Assembly (NCBI RefSeq): GCF_028583425.1
Contig: NC_072793.1
Coordinates: 60,269,028-60,333,027, forward strand
DNA from: Eublepharis macularius
Taxonomy: Eukaryota; Chordata; Lepidosauria; Squamata; Eublepharidae
Length of the DNA stretch: 64,000 nt
Reading direction: 5' to 3'
Under the pieces are notes generated by a model, which worked only from the letters and a program-made list of their open reading frames with translations, ran no database searches and was not told the origin of the DNA. Below, piece by piece: positions 1 through 11,763 of this stretch (positions are counted from its first letter, which is position 1; the number at the start of each line of letters is the position of its first letter). A program made the translations under genes and the position numbers.

Positions 1-315
1 CAGAGAGGACAGCCAACTGTTTAAGGCAAGGTATCGTGTGAGCAATGCAGAATGAGGGATTATTGTAAGATAATGCAGAAGGAGCTGAGAGAATACCAAT
101 AGATGATACCAACAATAATCATTGCAGAGGACGAGAGACTTATTCTCATAGAAGGTGTCCTTATGGACTGTTCTAATTTCATTATAAGAATGTTGCCCTG
201 AACGTTCTCTTTTGCATTTTGTGGAATGATGTGCTTGTTATAATATGAAAATAACATCAAGGCATTAGGACAACTATATTATCTAGTCAAAGATAAACAA
301 CAGAATACGCTGTTG
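1..315. other. Non-coding, nothing recognised
   Basis: No exon, repeat family or RNA gene was recognised. If the CpG island near 23.8 kb is a minus-strand promoter, this would lie in that gene's intron or beyond. Confidence 0.5.
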
Positions 316-373
316 TGGTTAATGTTATTTTTATATGGTTAATGTTATTTTTATGTGGTTAATGTTATTTTTA
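316..373. repeat. 20-bp tandem repeat, three copies
   Basis: A 20-bp AT-rich unit beginning tggttaatgttattttta recurs at 316, 336 and 356 with almost no divergence, so it is a short local minisatellite. Confidence 0.85.
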
Positions 374-383
374 CTGAAGCTGA

Positions 384-585
384 TTACTATAATTTATTTT
401 TATCCCACCTTTCTTGCAAAGAGCTCAGGGCAGCATCCTCCTTTTGTTCTCACAGCAACAGTGAGAGGTGGGCCAAGTGATAATGACTAGCTTAAGATCA
501 CTGAGTGAACTTTCTGGTGGAGCAGGGATTCCAACTCAAGTTTCAGTGTTGGCCTGCTCACTACACCACACTTGCAGTCATTAGT
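384..585 (-). repeat. tRNA-derived SINE (Sauria-like)
   Basis: Read on the minus strand it begins near ggtgtagtgagcaggccaac, contains a B-box-like region (gttggaatccc), and ends in a tail resembling gggataaaaataaatta. The same layout is seen at 29590-29815 on the plus strand. The family assignment comes from memory of squamate SINEs, and this copy is diverged. Confidence 0.65.
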
Positions 586-1534
586 GTGCATTTTATATGC
601 ACACAAATCAACCCTGCTAAGAGAAGCTCTAAGGCTGATTTTACATATCATTGCAAAGCAGGCTCATGATGGAATGCAATTGCAAATCAGCCTTCATGCA
701 TTGCCATTAATTTAGAAACCTGACACAAGCACATTTAAAAGTGTCTACTTTTTCCACATGCACAGCAGCAGGAGAGAGGGGGGTCTTTGAATTCCATGTG
801 TGAATTTGGTCTAAGCTTTGACAGTGGAGACACACAAAGGTAAGTGATTGGCTGCTGTGTTCAAGCAAACATTTTTACAAAGCAGAAAAGGAGAAAAGTG
901 AACATAAAGACCTTCAGACACTCTTGATGAATACAGTTACATTTGAACATACCTGGAAAAGAGCCACAAGATAATCTGGTCCATATCCTCCCCACTGAGG
1001 GTTCTGTAACCTTTTACATATGATTATTCTAATGAACAGAAGATACCACATAAAAGAACCTTCACAAAATCCAACACACAAGGTGTCCATGTGTTTACTT
1101 AACAGAACATTTAAGCACATGCTCCCCCCCTCTAGTAGTCCAAACGTATTCAAAACAGATTAGATTCACTCCATCAAGCCACTCAGCTGGACACCAGTGG
1201 GAGCTGCTTATCATCAATTGTTTAATGGTTTTTAACCGTTGCTTCTATGATAGGAGCCTTGAACTGTAATAATGAGGGAGCACCAGGGAAGGAAAATATT
1301 ACTGGGTGGTTGAAAAGAATCTCTGAAACATTCTGTGGTCTGCTAAACCAAGAAAAGAACAAGCAAACAGAACTGAAAATTTTTCTAGCTGTTAGGAGTA
1401 CTAACTGCCTGGGTGCTTCTGAACTAGGTATACTTGTCTGACGTGGGGCTTCTCCGCACACTCAACTTATTCCTGACTTTCTTAGCAGTTGATTCACAAG
1501 CACTGAAATCCATTCACTGTTCCTCAGGGCCAAG
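586..1534. other. Non-coding, nothing recognised
   Basis: Short ORFs only; none shows a domain or splice context. No repeat family was recognised. Confidence 0.45.
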
Positions 1535-1752
1535 CTACAAGTGACGAATGACACAGGTTGGACACTTGTCAGCTTCCCTCAAGTTTTGATGGGAAATGTA
1601 GGTGTCCTGGTCTTGCAGCTTGGCTCTCCGACTGCTGTCCAATGGACTTTTCAACTGCCACTTGTCCAACATTCTGCCAAGCTGCCTACATTTCCCATCA
1701 AAACTTGAGGAAAGCTGACAAGTGTCTAACCTGCGTCATTCGTCATTTGTAG
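1535..1752. mobile_element. Palindromic MITE, CTACAAGTGAC family, copy 1
   Basis: The two halves are inverted copies. The left arm starts CTACAAGTGACGAATGACAC and the right arm ends with its near complement, GTCATTCGTCATTTGTAG. A second inverted block (agttttgatgggaaatgtag and complement) lies inside. Related copies are at 7048-7281 and 8244-8558. No convincing target duplication was found, so the superfamily is undecided. Confidence 0.8.
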
Positions 1753-2294
1753 GTTAGCCTATTACTGCATCCTGTTCAGAACATTTCCTCTTACTTGACT
1801 TGTCTGAAAAGGAGAAACAAGAGTGTGCTCCAAATCCACCAAGACAGTGAAAATCCCCAGCAGGCTCGAAATCTCCAGAGAACTTCTCCTTGTAGATGTT
1901 GAAAAGCACTAAGGGGTGGGATCAAGACTGTGTCTAGCAGAGCCCCTTTAAGTCCATTGCCTGTATTGGTTCAGGCTTCTAAGTTTCCACAGGCCCAGTT
2001 CTAGCTTAACTTCCTGGGAGCAGAACGTCTGGCTCAGCTAAATAACTGCACCTGCAAGCTGTTGCCGAGAGAGGGGGCCTTGAGAAACAAGGGAGTCTTA
2101 TCCCAGTTCCCACCGAGCAACGCGGATTGCACGCACCTCTGATTGGCTAGGAATCTGAGAGGGGGAGGTTGGCTCCTCTCAGCCGAGAGATTGCTCGAGA
2201 CTACTTTTCCAGCAGATGAGGGAGATATTTTGCTCTATGCCAGGCCTGACGACCAGACCTGCCTGATATAGTTTAAGGAGTATGTTAATGACTA
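1753..2294. other. Unassigned, promoter- or LTR-like sequence
   Basis: Moderately GC-rich sequence with a CCAAT box (gattggct near 2141) that continues on the far side of the Harbinger-like insertion (to about 3190). It could be an old solo LTR or another repeat. Termini are not defined. Confidence 0.3.
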
Positions 2295-2297
2295 TAA

Positions 2298-2959
2298 GGC
2301 CGTCGTCACACGGGCTTTTATTTAGCGTTAAAATGGCGCTATTTCCCGGCAAACACCCACCTTATTCCAACATTGTAGCGATTTTCTCTCTTCTGCTTTG
2401 TGCTTGATAGTCGCGCTATTTTGTGCCTCAGTGTGAATGCCTCACATCGATGTATTTCGCCTCGCAGCGTCCTATGCCCTCCCTTCAATCCCAGAATCCA
2501 TTTCTTCCTGCGACTCCCCTTTTTTTAATTTTATTATGTCCTTATAACACCATAACGACATAACACAATGCAAACTTTCTGCTGAAGTAAAAATGACTCA
2601 ATCACCATGGCAGAGTCTTCAGCGATGGGGATCACGCCAGACAGGGAGTTTTCTGCGGGCAAAGGGCTATTTATATAATTTCAAAGTTGGAAAAACAAAA
2701 AGGTCGTAATGTTTTGCTCTAACGGAATGTTTATATGCTGTTATTCCGTTATAGCGGAATTAAACGCCAGAATAATTTAAAAAAGGGGGGGGGGAGCTGC
2801 TTCTGCACGGTTAGAGAGAACAGAACAGAGTGCTTCGGTGTGGACAGCTGGTGGTGCAAAGAGCCGTTAGGTGACCCAAAGAAACGTTACTGTGCCGATA
2901 ACGGATAAGATGCTATATGCTGTAAATTTAACGGAAGAGATGCCCGTGTGACGACGGCC
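2298..2959. mobile_element. Harbinger-like MITE with TAA target duplication
   Basis: The element has perfect 18-bp terminal inverted repeats, GGCCGTCGTCACACGGGC at the left and its exact complement at the right. It is flanked by a 3-bp duplication TAA (2295-2297 and 2960-2962). A 3-bp TWA-type duplication is typical of PIF/Harbinger transposons. There is no transposase ORF in the 662 bp, so it is non-autonomous. Confidence 0.85.
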
Positions 2960-2962
2960 TAA

Positions 2963-3446
2963 GCCTCAAGTTTTCCTCAGAGAAATGTTAGTCAGCTATA
3001 GTTAATATAGACAAGCTTTTATTGTTTTAAATGCCTTTTGCTTGTGCCTTAGTAGAGTGTTTCCTGCTACTTGCATACATTCTTCTGAAGTGATAAACAC
3101 CCTTTATGTAAGCCTTGTGTCTGTGAGTGTCTGACCAAGTGTGTGCAGAGTCCCCCAGGTTGGAAAAGAACCCACAGACTGGTGAGTCTTAACAGGAGGG
3201 GTAAGGGCTATTCTTCCAGGAGGCCTGCTAGGGGTTTGAGTGGCTGTAAGCAGCACTTGAAACGGCAGGCGGGAGATACCCCTTGGACCCCTGTACCTGG
3301 ATAGACTGTCTCATTTCTCTCAGCCCCTATGGTGTCAGAAGGAGCACAAAAGATGAAGGCATCATCCCTTCTAGTGTTTCTTCTCTCAGGAAATGGGCAA
3401 TTACTCTAAACAGGGTCCAAGCAATCGGTGATCAGGGTATACATTA
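2963..3446. other. Non-coding, continuation of 1753-2294
   Basis: Contains a T-rich stretch (cttttattgtttt near 3017) and GT-rich sequence. No exon was recognised. It was contiguous with 1753-2294 before the MITE inserted. Confidence 0.35.
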
Positions 3447-3454
3447 CTGAAGCC

Positions 3455-3814
3455 TAGGGCTGCCAGGTCCCCTTACCTTCCTGGCTGGAGGGGGGAGAGG
3501 CACTTTCCTGTAGGAAACAAAACACGCTCCTGGTGCAGTGTGATGACATCACATCTGGGAGTGATGTTATCGCGCAGGCCCTGGGAGTGCTCCCAGGCTT
3601 TGCACCTGGCTGGTCTGGGCCCCCAAGCGGGTTGAATCAGCCTGGTGTGAAGCCCGGGAACACTCCTAGGGCCTGAGCGATGACATCACTCCTGGAGTGA
3701 CATTGCGCCATGCTGGGAGCGTGCCCGGGAGGCCCATTCCTGTGCCTTTTCCCCCTCCAGTCAGGTGAGTGATGGTGGGGGAGGGTGGCTGGGAGCGGGG
3801 GATTGGCAGTCCTA
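3455..3814. mobile_element. hAT-like MITE, TAGGGTTGCC family, copy 1
   Basis: The termini TAGGGCTGCC and GGCAGTCCTA form an imperfect inverted repeat. A perfect 8-bp target duplication CTGAAGCC flanks it (3447-3454, 3815-3822). Eight-bp duplications are the hAT hallmark. The GC-rich interior has repeated 'gatgacatcac' blocks and no coding capacity. Relatives are at 13073-13395, 52716-52928 and 61577-61973. Confidence 0.85.
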
Positions 3815-3822
3815 CTGAAGCC

Positions 3823-4570
3823 CAGAGATTCAGGGGGTCTGGCCAATCCTAGCAGCGACTCCATTACTATGAGGGGGGAAATGAAGCTAAATTTTAAATC
3901 ACGCTGAAGATAACTTATGAAAACTTGTTTACCTGTATCTATGACCTGTATCAATATAGGGTGTCCAGATCTTGTGAGATGTGTGTGCTGGAGCCAGATA
4001 GAAGCAGCATTATAACTGCAGAAGTAATATTCTGAATATTGAGTTGTTGGCTAAGCCCAGGCTCTAAAACAGAAAGTGAGCTCTTGTGCAGTTAAACTAA
4101 AGCTACTAGTTAAGTAGCAGCAAAATTTAAAAAGAGGCTTAAAGATACCACTCAATCCTTTAGTTTTCCAAAACAGACAAAGATTTTCTGCATTCTGGAT
4201 TGGGGCCAAGCTATATATGATGGCATCCTTGTGGCCAGCACAAGAACACCACCACCATTTAGAAGTTATTTTGGCACTTGAAAAGGTGCGGAGAGGGAGT
4301 GCCATGCTGCAGGCGTGTCATGGACCGCACTGGTATTGTGGGAAGCTGAGCCCTCATCAGAGGAGTACAACCTTCCCCCAAGCTCTGCTGTGGAAGAGGC
4401 AGGTTCCTTACCCTCCCGATTTCAGAATAGGTTCCAGAACCAGTCACAAAGATGAATTTTCCACACAGCTCTCCACTCACAAAACAACTCTCTCATCCAC
4501 GTAGACATGGATTCTCTCAGGCTCCACACAGACTGCTTGACTAGGATTGAATGAATACTTTCCCTCTATA
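3823..4570. other. Non-coding, nothing recognised
   Basis: Several overlapping short ORFs on both strands, none with domain features. No repeat family was recognised. Confidence 0.4.
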
Positions 4571-4578
4571 CTCAGACT

Positions 4579-4943
4579 CAGGGCCTGTGCCAGCGTTTCT
4601 GGCACCTGAGGCGAGAGACCTGCTCTGTGCGCATGTGCAAAGCACGCGCACACTCCAGCCCTGCGCAATGATGTCACTTGTGACACCATCAGACAAGAGT
4701 GTCCCCCTTGCCTGAGGTGGGCGGCAGCGATGAAGGGGTGGAGAGGCAAGCGGGGATGCGGCCCATTTCCTTGCTTGTCTCCCCGCTCACTACCGCACTG
4801 CTGGGGCACCCAGCTCGCCAGGAACTGAGCCGAGGCGGACAGCAGCGGCGAACGGGTGGAGAGGTGAGCGGAAACAGTGCCTCCTTCTAAGTTCAGTGCT
4901 CAAGGCGGCTGCCCCCATTGTATCAATGGACGCGCCGGCCCTG
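4579..4943. mobile_element. hAT-like MITE, CAGGGCC termini
   Basis: The termini CAGGGCC and GGCCCTG are inverted. A perfect 8-bp duplication CTCAGACT lies immediately outside (4571-4578, 4944-4951). The 365-bp interior is GC-rich and non-coding. Termini and duplication length fit a hAT non-autonomous element. Confidence 0.85.
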
Positions 4944-4976
4944 CTCAGACTAAAAACTGTAGTTCACTCTGCCCCC

Positions 4977-5557
4977 TAGGGCTGCCTGGTGTCCAATTTT
5001 CCCCCGCAGATAGTCCAGGTTTTTTTTTTTGACTGTCTGGCAGAAATGGGTTAAAATACTGGACATATAAACTACCGGTATTTTTGTGCATGGGGGAGAA
5101 ACGGGTGGCGTGTGCATGAGCTGGCAGCATGAGCTGGCAGCAGAGCCAGGAGGCCTCCTGTACCACTTCCACCTCTCCACCCCCGCTCATTCACCTGCCC
5201 AGCCTTCAGAACTCTGTGGGAGTAACCGGCACTGGGCAGAGGAGTCTCTTCCAGAAGTTATCATAACCCAGGGGCAAACTGCTCTGAGTTTGCCTGCCAC
5301 TGGTGGGCACCTAGAAACCCTACCACCACTGCTCAGCTGGCTTGCAGTGGAAGAAATGGGGGACTGACATAGTCACTAAAGAGTTCTTGTCCAAATGCCA
5401 GAGAAGTTCCAGTGTGGCAGCAATATGACAATGTCACTACTGGAAGTAATGTCATTATGTCACCAGAGTGTGCATGCTGCTGCACACGCGAAGGTAAGGA
5501 TCTCCCCAATGCCTGCAGTCTCCCACCACTGGTTGCCAGGGACCACCTGGCAGCCCT
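4977..5557. repeat. Possible MITE with TAGGGCTGCC ends
   Basis: The left end TAGGGCTGCCTGGTGTCC is complementary to the right end (accacctggcagccct). Includes a short tandem duplication (gagctggcagcat near 5120). No clean target duplication was found, so it may be two nested elements. Confidence 0.5.
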
Positions 5558-5569
5558 GAGTCTGAGCAA

Positions 5570-5830
5570 CTGGATGACAATTCTAAAGCCCTATATAGCT
5601 TGGGGCCAGCAGACCTTAAGGACTGCGTTGTCTCACATGAACCTATCTGACCAGTACAGGCATCCCTGAAGGCTCTGCTTCAGGTGCCTCGACTATCAGA
5701 GGTTAGATGGGTGACAAACTGAGAATGGATCTTCAGAGTTGTAGCACCAAAATTATGGAGTTCCCTCTCCAAGGAGATTAATTTGCCCCTCTTTATCGCT
5801 GTCTTCTATCAATGGGTAAATACTTTTCTT
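5570..5830 (+). repeat. L2-like LINE 3' fragment
   Basis: Plus-strand translation in broken frames resembles the C-terminal end of L2-type ORF2 (a 'KLWSSL' run like the 'W N S L P' signature of the family). Heavily degraded. Confidence 0.45.
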
Positions 5831-5889
5831 TTTTATTTGGCATTCCTTCCTCAATAACCCTCCTTCCTGTATTTGTGTTTTGCTGAATT

Positions 5890-6610
5890 GCTTTTATTGT
5901 TTTTTATATATACTAGCTTGATGCCCATGCTTCGCTACAGTATTTTACTACTTTAAATCCAGTTATAATATTTATGGGAATTTAACATTTTTTGGTTGGG
6001 GGGGGGGGGATGAGTTGGTTTTGTAGTATAATAGCATAGTACCCAAGCTTCACAAAAGTGTCTGAATAAAGCAAAGTATGTTGATGCCGAAAACTGATGA
6101 AGTGAATTTTGAAATGTAACATTTATCGAAGAGATTTTAAACAGAAAAGATTGTAGTGCAATAAATAAAGTGAAAAATATGTACAGCTTTTTTTTTCTAC
6201 TGAAGGACCTCTTTGTAGACCACATTGGTGGTTTCCCCCTCAGGTGCTAGGATCACCAGGCTGCTGGGTGATCCTGGAGGGTTGAGCACGTTGAGCCTGG
6301 AGGGTTGAGCACGTTGAGGAACTCCACAGGGTAGGGGACTGCATCATCCATTTGCACCACTGAGTCCACAGATCTGTACTCCATTTCTGTCCCCTTCGAG
6401 GGAGTTGTGTTTCATTAATAATGGCAGCCTTGTTGTTCTTGGAGGTCAGAATGGCATGCTTGCACAAGCCGTCTATGGACTACTCCCTGATAGTGGCGAT
6501 ATCAGGGTATATCGTGGCTGTTAGGTCTGCTAGGGTCAGCCTTCCTTGCCATGTCATTGCAGGGACCTCTGGGATGGCCTTTCATTTCCCGATGGGAGGA
6601 GTATCTAGAG
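5890..6610 (-). pseudogene. Helitron helicase remnant
   Basis: Minus-strand reading from about 6610 to 6225 gives blocks in order that match the C-terminal part of Pif1-type helicases of Helitrons: an 'IPE' region, 'ADLTATIYPDI', 'KHAILTSKNNKAAIINE', 'SVDSV' and 'YPVEFLNVLNPP'. Frames shift once and there are at least two stops. The coding similarity fades near a 23-bp tandem duplication (about 6272-6317). The sequence ctagcttgatgcccatgcttcgctac near 5911-5937 resembles sequence seen near ends of such elements. Upstream Rep and helicase motifs are missing. I infer a truncated, inactive rolling-circle transposon. Confidence 0.65.
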
Positions 6611-7047
6611 GACATAGCAAAGCGTGCAGTTCTCTTGCACACTGCATGCTTCATCACCTCAAGATGCTAAATTAGACCAACATCAAATCACCTGTGGACC
6701 ATCTGCTGGGCCGTAGGCCTCAGTAAATGCCCAATCATACTAAGCCCCCAATGCTGATCTTTTTCTGCTGCCATCATTTAATCAGTTAACTAGCTGTAAC
6801 CCATTTTGGGGTCCTTTTATGTTCATTGGGAGTGGTGGTAAGTTGGAAGCTTACACACACGCACACACACACACACCACCACCAGTACAGACTTCCCCCC
6901 TTGTACAACGTTAATCTATTTAAAATTAGTTAACATACACAACTGAGATCAAGACTTTTTTTCTTTCTCTTGTATAAAGTAAGCTAAGGAACAAAGGTGA
7001 CGCAGTGTACCCACTTCTGGGTTTTGCTTTGGTAGCCAGGAGTGAAA
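6611..7047. other. Non-coding with CA microsatellite
   Basis: An (AC)n tract lies at about 6852-6879. Nothing else was recognised. Confidence 0.5.
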
Positions 7048-7281
7048 GAGCGGAACTACAAGTGACAAAAGGCACAGATTGGACACTTGTCAGCTTCCCT
7101 CAAGTTTTGATGGGAAATGTAGGCATCCTAGTCTTGCAGCATGGCTCTCTGACTGCTGTCCAATGGTCTTTTCAACTGTCACTTGTCCAACATTCCGCCA
7201 AGCTGCCTGCATTTCCCATCAAAACTTGAGGGAAGCTGGCAAGTGTCCAACCTGTGCCTTTTGTCACTTGTAGTTCCGCTC
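7048..7281. mobile_element. Palindromic MITE, CTACAAGTGAC family, copy 2
   Basis: The outermost 12 bp GAGCGGAACTAC are perfectly repeated in inverse at the end (GTAGTTCCGCTC). The interior is highly similar to 1535-1752, including the block agttttgatgggaaatgtag and its complement. Confidence 0.85.
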
Positions 7282-8243
7282 AAAGTATGAAATGGGACCA
7301 GGTACAGATTATGAGATTCTCTTTCTAATACATCCACCAATCTGAGGAGGTAGCGGGCAGCAAGGAATGTATCAATGCCTACAGAATGCAAGCTGATTTA
7401 ACAAGTACATTCCTACATTCCTTCTTTCTCCACAGCCCCATAGTACAAGTGACTGATAGCAACTGAGGCAGTGTTGCTACTACCACTTGCCACTAACTAG
7501 TCCAGGATCCTGGCATTCATCTCCCTTCCCACACACTATTTACCCCTAGGCAGACCTCTGCAGGGAACACACACTCATCACTTCCACAGGCCTTTTTGAA
7601 GGGACTGGTTGCATTCTCATGTTCTGCCTGATCCTAGTGCATTCATACCAGTTCCACCACACACCCCTAGCCTGCCTGCAGTACAACCCACAACAGTTCC
7701 ACTATAGCAGTGCTGGAAATTCCTATGCTACATCACACCTTCTTTTAGGATAGAAACTTTTCTACATGAGACCTTCCCATTTAAAAGCACCAAACCGGAA
7801 GTTCACGCAGGACTTCATACATCATTTCTTGGTCTGCCAGAAGGCCTTTTTATCAGATGCACCTTGCAAGTTCCATGCATGGAAATCAATTCCCAGCAGT
7901 ACACCTGGAAATTTGAGTTCCAAACACAGAACTCACAAGGACTGGTTGAAAGTGCTTGCAGCAGGCCTGTACAGGATGTGTGGATGATATAGCATACAGT
8001 TAGAACTTCAATCCCATGCAGAAGTTCTGTCAAGGTGAGATATGCCTCTTCTATCACATGACTTACAAATCCCACTGACTGACATCATGCAATTTAAGGA
8101 GCACATTTACATTGAAAGTACTACAGATTACGGTTCTTAGATCAGGAAGGACTCAGGAGAGGAGGATTTCACACTGACATCACTCTGAGTCAAGATGGAG
8201 AGGCTAGCAACACAGGAAAAGAGAATGAATTGTGCAGCTACTT
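7282..8243. other. Non-coding, nothing recognised
   Basis: Only short ORFs without domain features. No repeat assignment. Confidence 0.4.
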
Positions 8244-8558
8244 AGGACCAAATTACAAGTGACAGTGGCCATAGGGCACAACTTTAAAAGCAGTTGCAGT
8301 TCTTTAAAAATTGCTGCGGGGATCTAATCCAGATAGCATGTGCAATGTGGCAGCCTTAGGAGCTCTTGTCCCCTACCGTTTCAGGTGCTGAAACAGTGCT
8401 GAGGAAGCTGTTTTGGCACCTGAAAAGGCAATGGGGGTGGAGAAATAAGAACTCCTGTGGCCACCACGTGCACAATCCAGATCAGATTCCCATGGCAATT
8501 TCTAAAGAACTACTACTGCTTTTTCAAATGGCATTGGTGACCTGTGTAGTTTGGTCCT
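8244..8558. mobile_element. MITE related to the CTACAAGTGAC family, copy 3
   Basis: The ends AGGACCAAATTACAAGTGAC and GTGACCTGTGTAGTTTGGTCCT are inverted repeats. The terminal block matches the family at 1535 and 7048, while the interior differs. No clear target duplication. Confidence 0.7.
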
Positions 8559-11289
8559 CAGGATGCAAGGGTTGCTCTCGCAGCCACTTTCCCTGCATGT
8601 GTCTGCTCCAGCTTTCCATTGTTTAAGCTAAAGTGGGATGTCTCAGAAATGACTGCCATGCTTGCTTCATTACTCCTTAACAAGTGTTGCTGCTTTGTGA
8701 AAAGAAAGCATTAGTGAATTCTGGCATGAGCCAATGGCCAGGCTTCCTTTGATCCTTCCCCAGCTTTCTGTGGTAGTTGTTAGGAATAAACACAAAACAA
8801 ATGGTACAGAATGCAACAAGTCATGCATTTTAGTTGCGTAAGTTAACAAGCAATTTGAATAAGATGTAAATTAGGCCACCTAGTTTTGGAGATCTGGAAT
8901 ATGGTAACCCAGTACTGCCCTGTGACACATCCTGGCCTCCCGCACCCTGGCTTTATCCACAGACTAGAAATGTCCGAAATCAACGGTTGGCAACCCTAAC
9001 TGAATCACAGGCTTCATTCCAATCGACAGTCCATGGAAGGAGTACAGCTGGTTTGAAGTCAAACGTTAACCAGTTATATGCATAGTGTACTATTCTGAGT
9101 AACTATTGATGTCAGGGAACACTCACCAGAGTAATTAATCCAGGTAGGAATCTATGTGTATATTTTAGAAGACTCTTCTTGCATATGCCATGACATTTTG
9201 TACAATGAAGGGAGGGGAGGAACAGGGGTCTGGAAGAAAAGAAGGCCAACATGTCCTTTTAAAGAAACAGCCAGATCTGCTGAGTAATGTATAAAAACAA
9301 ACTTTAAGACCAAAAGGAGAATATGTTTAATATTACTCACAACCTAGAATAAACTTACTTCTTAAAGCAAAACTCTGGTCCTGGTCTCTTAAAAACAATC
9401 ACTGTGGAGTGGAGAAAGCAGCAGGTTTGCAGGGCCTTGGAGCCAGGCCCTACCAACAGATACAAGATGATCATAAAGATAAAAGACCACGCAAACTGGG
9501 ACCAGAGTTGCGCAATGGCACAGAGTTGAAAGAGAAATCCATGCAAAGGGACAGGCCCATGATAGGGGAGAAATGTCTTCTTGTCCTTGGTGTTGTTTTC
9601 ATGCCCCCTCCCCCACCATTACAACTTCCCCCAGCCCAAGGGAACCACATTTCCTGCTCTGGGGCACTCTCCCTTTCCCGGACTGGCGTTGATTTTGGGA
9701 AATGGTACAGTGTAAATAGCTTATGAATAAAACCCGCAGACAAAAAGAAGCTTCAAAGGACGTCCGGGAAGCTGCAGCCAACAGACAGGACGGGCATTTA
9801 TATCGACAGACGAACAACATCAGACAAGCACAACCAGATTAAAACCTAAAGTCATAATCTCAAAGGGACTTCGAGATCCTCTGCTGATGGAAAGAAAGGC
9901 CCACAGATCAGTATCATGATTCCCCAGGACAGAGAGGGAGAAGCTAAGGCAGATATAGTATTTGCAACTTCTATGTCCATAGAAACTTGCATATGTTGAT
10001 TTGTGACGTGCTCTTTATATGCAGATCTAAGGATTTGATTGCTGTGATGCAGCTATGGTGCCTACTTTGGGTCTAGAGGAGCTTAATCAACAGGCAGTGA
10101 ACCATTCTAGGCAACATGCCAAGAAATCAGATTCCTGTTGCCGTTGGTATGAACAAAAATATTGGGTTTCTCTTCTGCACCCCACTTGTAACCTGACTAA
10201 TAATATAGCTATGAAATTTTGGGACAGCTACGACTGCAACAAAATATTATGCCAACAATTGGCACAATCAGCATTCTGGGCCTCTGTGATTCTTGCTGTG
10301 GCCCACCAACACAGTATGTTGCTACCCCCAGCTTTCATAGTCCAGAAGCAACAGTTATGCAAACACTGGATTGTTTGGCCCTGGGACAATCACAGAACCA
10401 CACTATAGAACTACAGAACCACACCTTCACTGAGGGTTCATTGAGACCATATCAATAGCTCCCAAGAGAAGGAAAGTCTCCAGAGTGACGCATCTTTCCA
10501 CTACAGGAACTGCAAGAACTCGGATGTAATACCAGGAAATCCTGCTTCGGTTGATGCTTCCTCAGAGCATTCAAATGAAGAGTTCCACCCAACTCATTCA
10601 GATAACTTGATTGCAGGCTATTTTTTCTTAGAATGTTGTTGTCTGGTGGGTACCTGAAATGCTACCCAATTCAAATGAAAAGACAGAACTAAGCAAATAC
10701 CTGTGAGTTTTAGCAGACCCATCCTGTGGCTCTTTGGTTGCATCAGATCCTGAATATCACCTCTATATTTTGGAACTGCATTAAATGTGGGAAGCTAACA
10801 GCAAGTCTTTTTAAGTCCAGATCTTTCCCTGAAGCAAAGGCAAGGCTAAAAGTTTAAGAGTCCAATCCTATGCATGTTTACTCAGAAGCAAATCATATTT
10901 GCTCACCAGTAAGTGTGCGTAAGATTACAGGCTGAGTGTGGGCAGCAGTTTGTATTAATTACACCACTGAAAGAAATGTCTAAGCAAAACAGCAAACATA
11001 CCCAAGAAAATGTTTACAATAAAATTTTAGAAGGAAGATGAATCACAGGGAATTTGAGGAGGCTTCAAGGGTTACAGAAAGCAGAACTCTTTGTGGCAAC
11101 CCCAGGCAGAAGGAGAAGAGACAGCAGTAACATATCTGGTTAAAGTGGTCAGCTGCAGCCAAGTCCTTTTTCAATTGCCTCAATTTATGCACATACTCCA
11201 ATGTACAGGATTATTACATATCCAGGAGGGCTCTCATACACAGATAATAGGGCTGCGCTGTAAGGAAATGGTTCAAAGAAATGATCTGA
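8559..11289. other. Non-coding, mostly unassigned
   Basis: No exon was recognised. At about 8900-8999 there is a right half of a TAGGGTTGCC-type element (ends ggttggcaaccctaa). At 10862-10932 there is a copy of a common lizard interspersed motif (ccaatcctatgcatgtttactcagaag). The rest is unassigned. Confidence 0.4.
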
Positions 11290-11416
11290 TAACCCTGTTT
11301 TATCGTTTACTGAATGTCTCAGCTGTTGATCGTATTGAGTTACATTATGTAATCTGCCCCAGGTTTCAGTGAGAAAGGCAGACTATAAAGAATGTCAATA
11401 AATAAATAAATAAATA
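11290..11416 (+). repeat. LINE-type 3' tail (L2-like), AATA tail
   Basis: Ends in gagaaaggcagactataaa followed by (AATA)n. The same 3' end is at 42590-42715, 39080-39195 and, in part, 63850-63892. The shared tail and AT-rich simple repeat indicate a non-LTR retrotransposon 3' UTR. Confidence 0.7.
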
Positions 11417-11763
11417 ATATTTTACATTAGTGCAAAAAACCAGAGTTTCTTAGAGCCACAGAACTTGTAATCTTGCCTACGCATTAATTTAAACAAGGGA
11501 AGCTTCTAGTCCATATGGTTTTGAAGATATGCTTGAAAGCATTTGGCCAATATCAGGTGAGATCTCCAAAGGCAGAGAGGGATATCAGCAGATATCCTAG
11601 TGCTGATATCTATTGGTCATGAGGAAGGGCATCAATGTCCTACATTAGTCACCGGCCCTCTCCGTGATGAGAAAGACCAGAAAGACTCATGCAAACTAAG
11701 TCAATACATGCAAGTTAACCTAATGTAGGTCACAAACCCCAAGTTATTTGGAACACACACCTG

